DNA of 6,059 nt. It comes from Marvinbryantia sp. Its GTDB lineage: Bacteria; Bacillota; Clostridia; Lachnospirales; Lachnospiraceae. The notes beneath the pieces are model-generated. The model was not told the origin of the DNA and did no database searches. It saw only the letters and a list, made by a program, of their open reading frames with translations. The stretch's first letter is position 1. Every line of letters begins with the position of its first letter. A program made the position numbers and the translations under genes. This document shows positions 6,014 to 6,059 of the stretch, in pieces. The stretch is taken from the NCBI GenBank assembly GCA_016297895.1, contig JAEDFS010000082.1:1-6059 (forward strand), given 5' to 3'.

Positions 6014-6059
6014 TCAATTTACTTTTCGCAGCATATCAATCACCGCTGCTCTTGTCATG
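6014..6059 (-). CDS. C-terminal end of a gene upstream of thrC (14 residues visible)
   Basis: The minus strand is open from the window edge to a TGA at 6016-6014, encoding MTRAAVIDMLRKVN as the last 14 residues. The stop is 16 bases before the thrC ATG and overlaps the thrC ribosome-site region, as is typical of adjacent operon genes. By context it could be another threonine-pathway gene (homoserine dehydrogenase or kinase), but the tail is too short to identify. The Met at its left end may be internal rather than a start codon. Confidence 0.5.
   Translation of the reverse strand, partial: MTRAAVIDMLRKVN

Overview
The window looks like chromosome of an anaerobic gut Firmicute, most likely a member of the Lachnospiraceae (Clostridia). 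The evidence is the moderate G+C content, strong AGGAGG-type ribosome binding sites, U-rich intrinsic terminators, and protein sequences of clostridial flavour. This assignment comes from the sequence style and was not checked by a search. The content is mainly central metabolism. No mobile element, CRISPR array, tRNA or rRNA was seen.

Layout from left to right. (1) Positions 1-611, minus strand: the first 203 codons of an aldose 1-epimerase (galM), cut by the window edge. (2) Positions 641-846, minus strand: a structured RNA with its own intrinsic terminator. I identify it as 6S RNA, from the conserved GAUGUUCG/CGGCAU ends, a long closing stem, a central bubble carrying a small hairpin, and a stem-loop at the tip. 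(3) Positions 867-2573, minus strand: an ATP-type phosphoenolpyruvate carboxykinase (pckA) of an unusual sequence type. (4) Positions 2574-2744: a divergent control region with a near-consensus pckA promoter and a weaker promoter for the gene on the other side. (5) Positions 2745-4103, plus strand: citrate synthase. Its stop codon lies inside a strong bidirectional terminator. (6) Positions 4131-5997, minus strand: threonine synthase (thrC) followed after 31 nt by a small three-helix membrane protein of unknown function. (7) Positions 6014-6059, minus strand: the last 14 codons of a gene just upstream of thrC.

How the genes fit together. PEP carboxykinase links PEP and oxaloacetate. In fermenting anaerobes it often runs in the carboxylating direction, making oxaloacetate and ATP. 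Citrate synthase draws on oxaloacetate for the glutamate branch, and aspartate made from oxaloacetate feeds the threonine pathway that ends in ThrC. The divergent pckA/citrate synthase pair therefore sits at the oxaloacetate node. The 6S RNA is a global regulator of the housekeeping RNA polymerase. It lies only 20 nt after the pckA stop codon, and its terminator ends only about 29 nt before the galM start, which leaves little room for a separate galM promoter.

Nothing here is clearly a new biological system. The points most worth a second look are the 6S RNA wedged between pckA and galM, the probable dependence of galM on transcription passing the 6S terminator, the divergent PEPCK sequence, the Rex-like half-palindrome over the pckA -35 box, and the unknown membrane protein after thrC.
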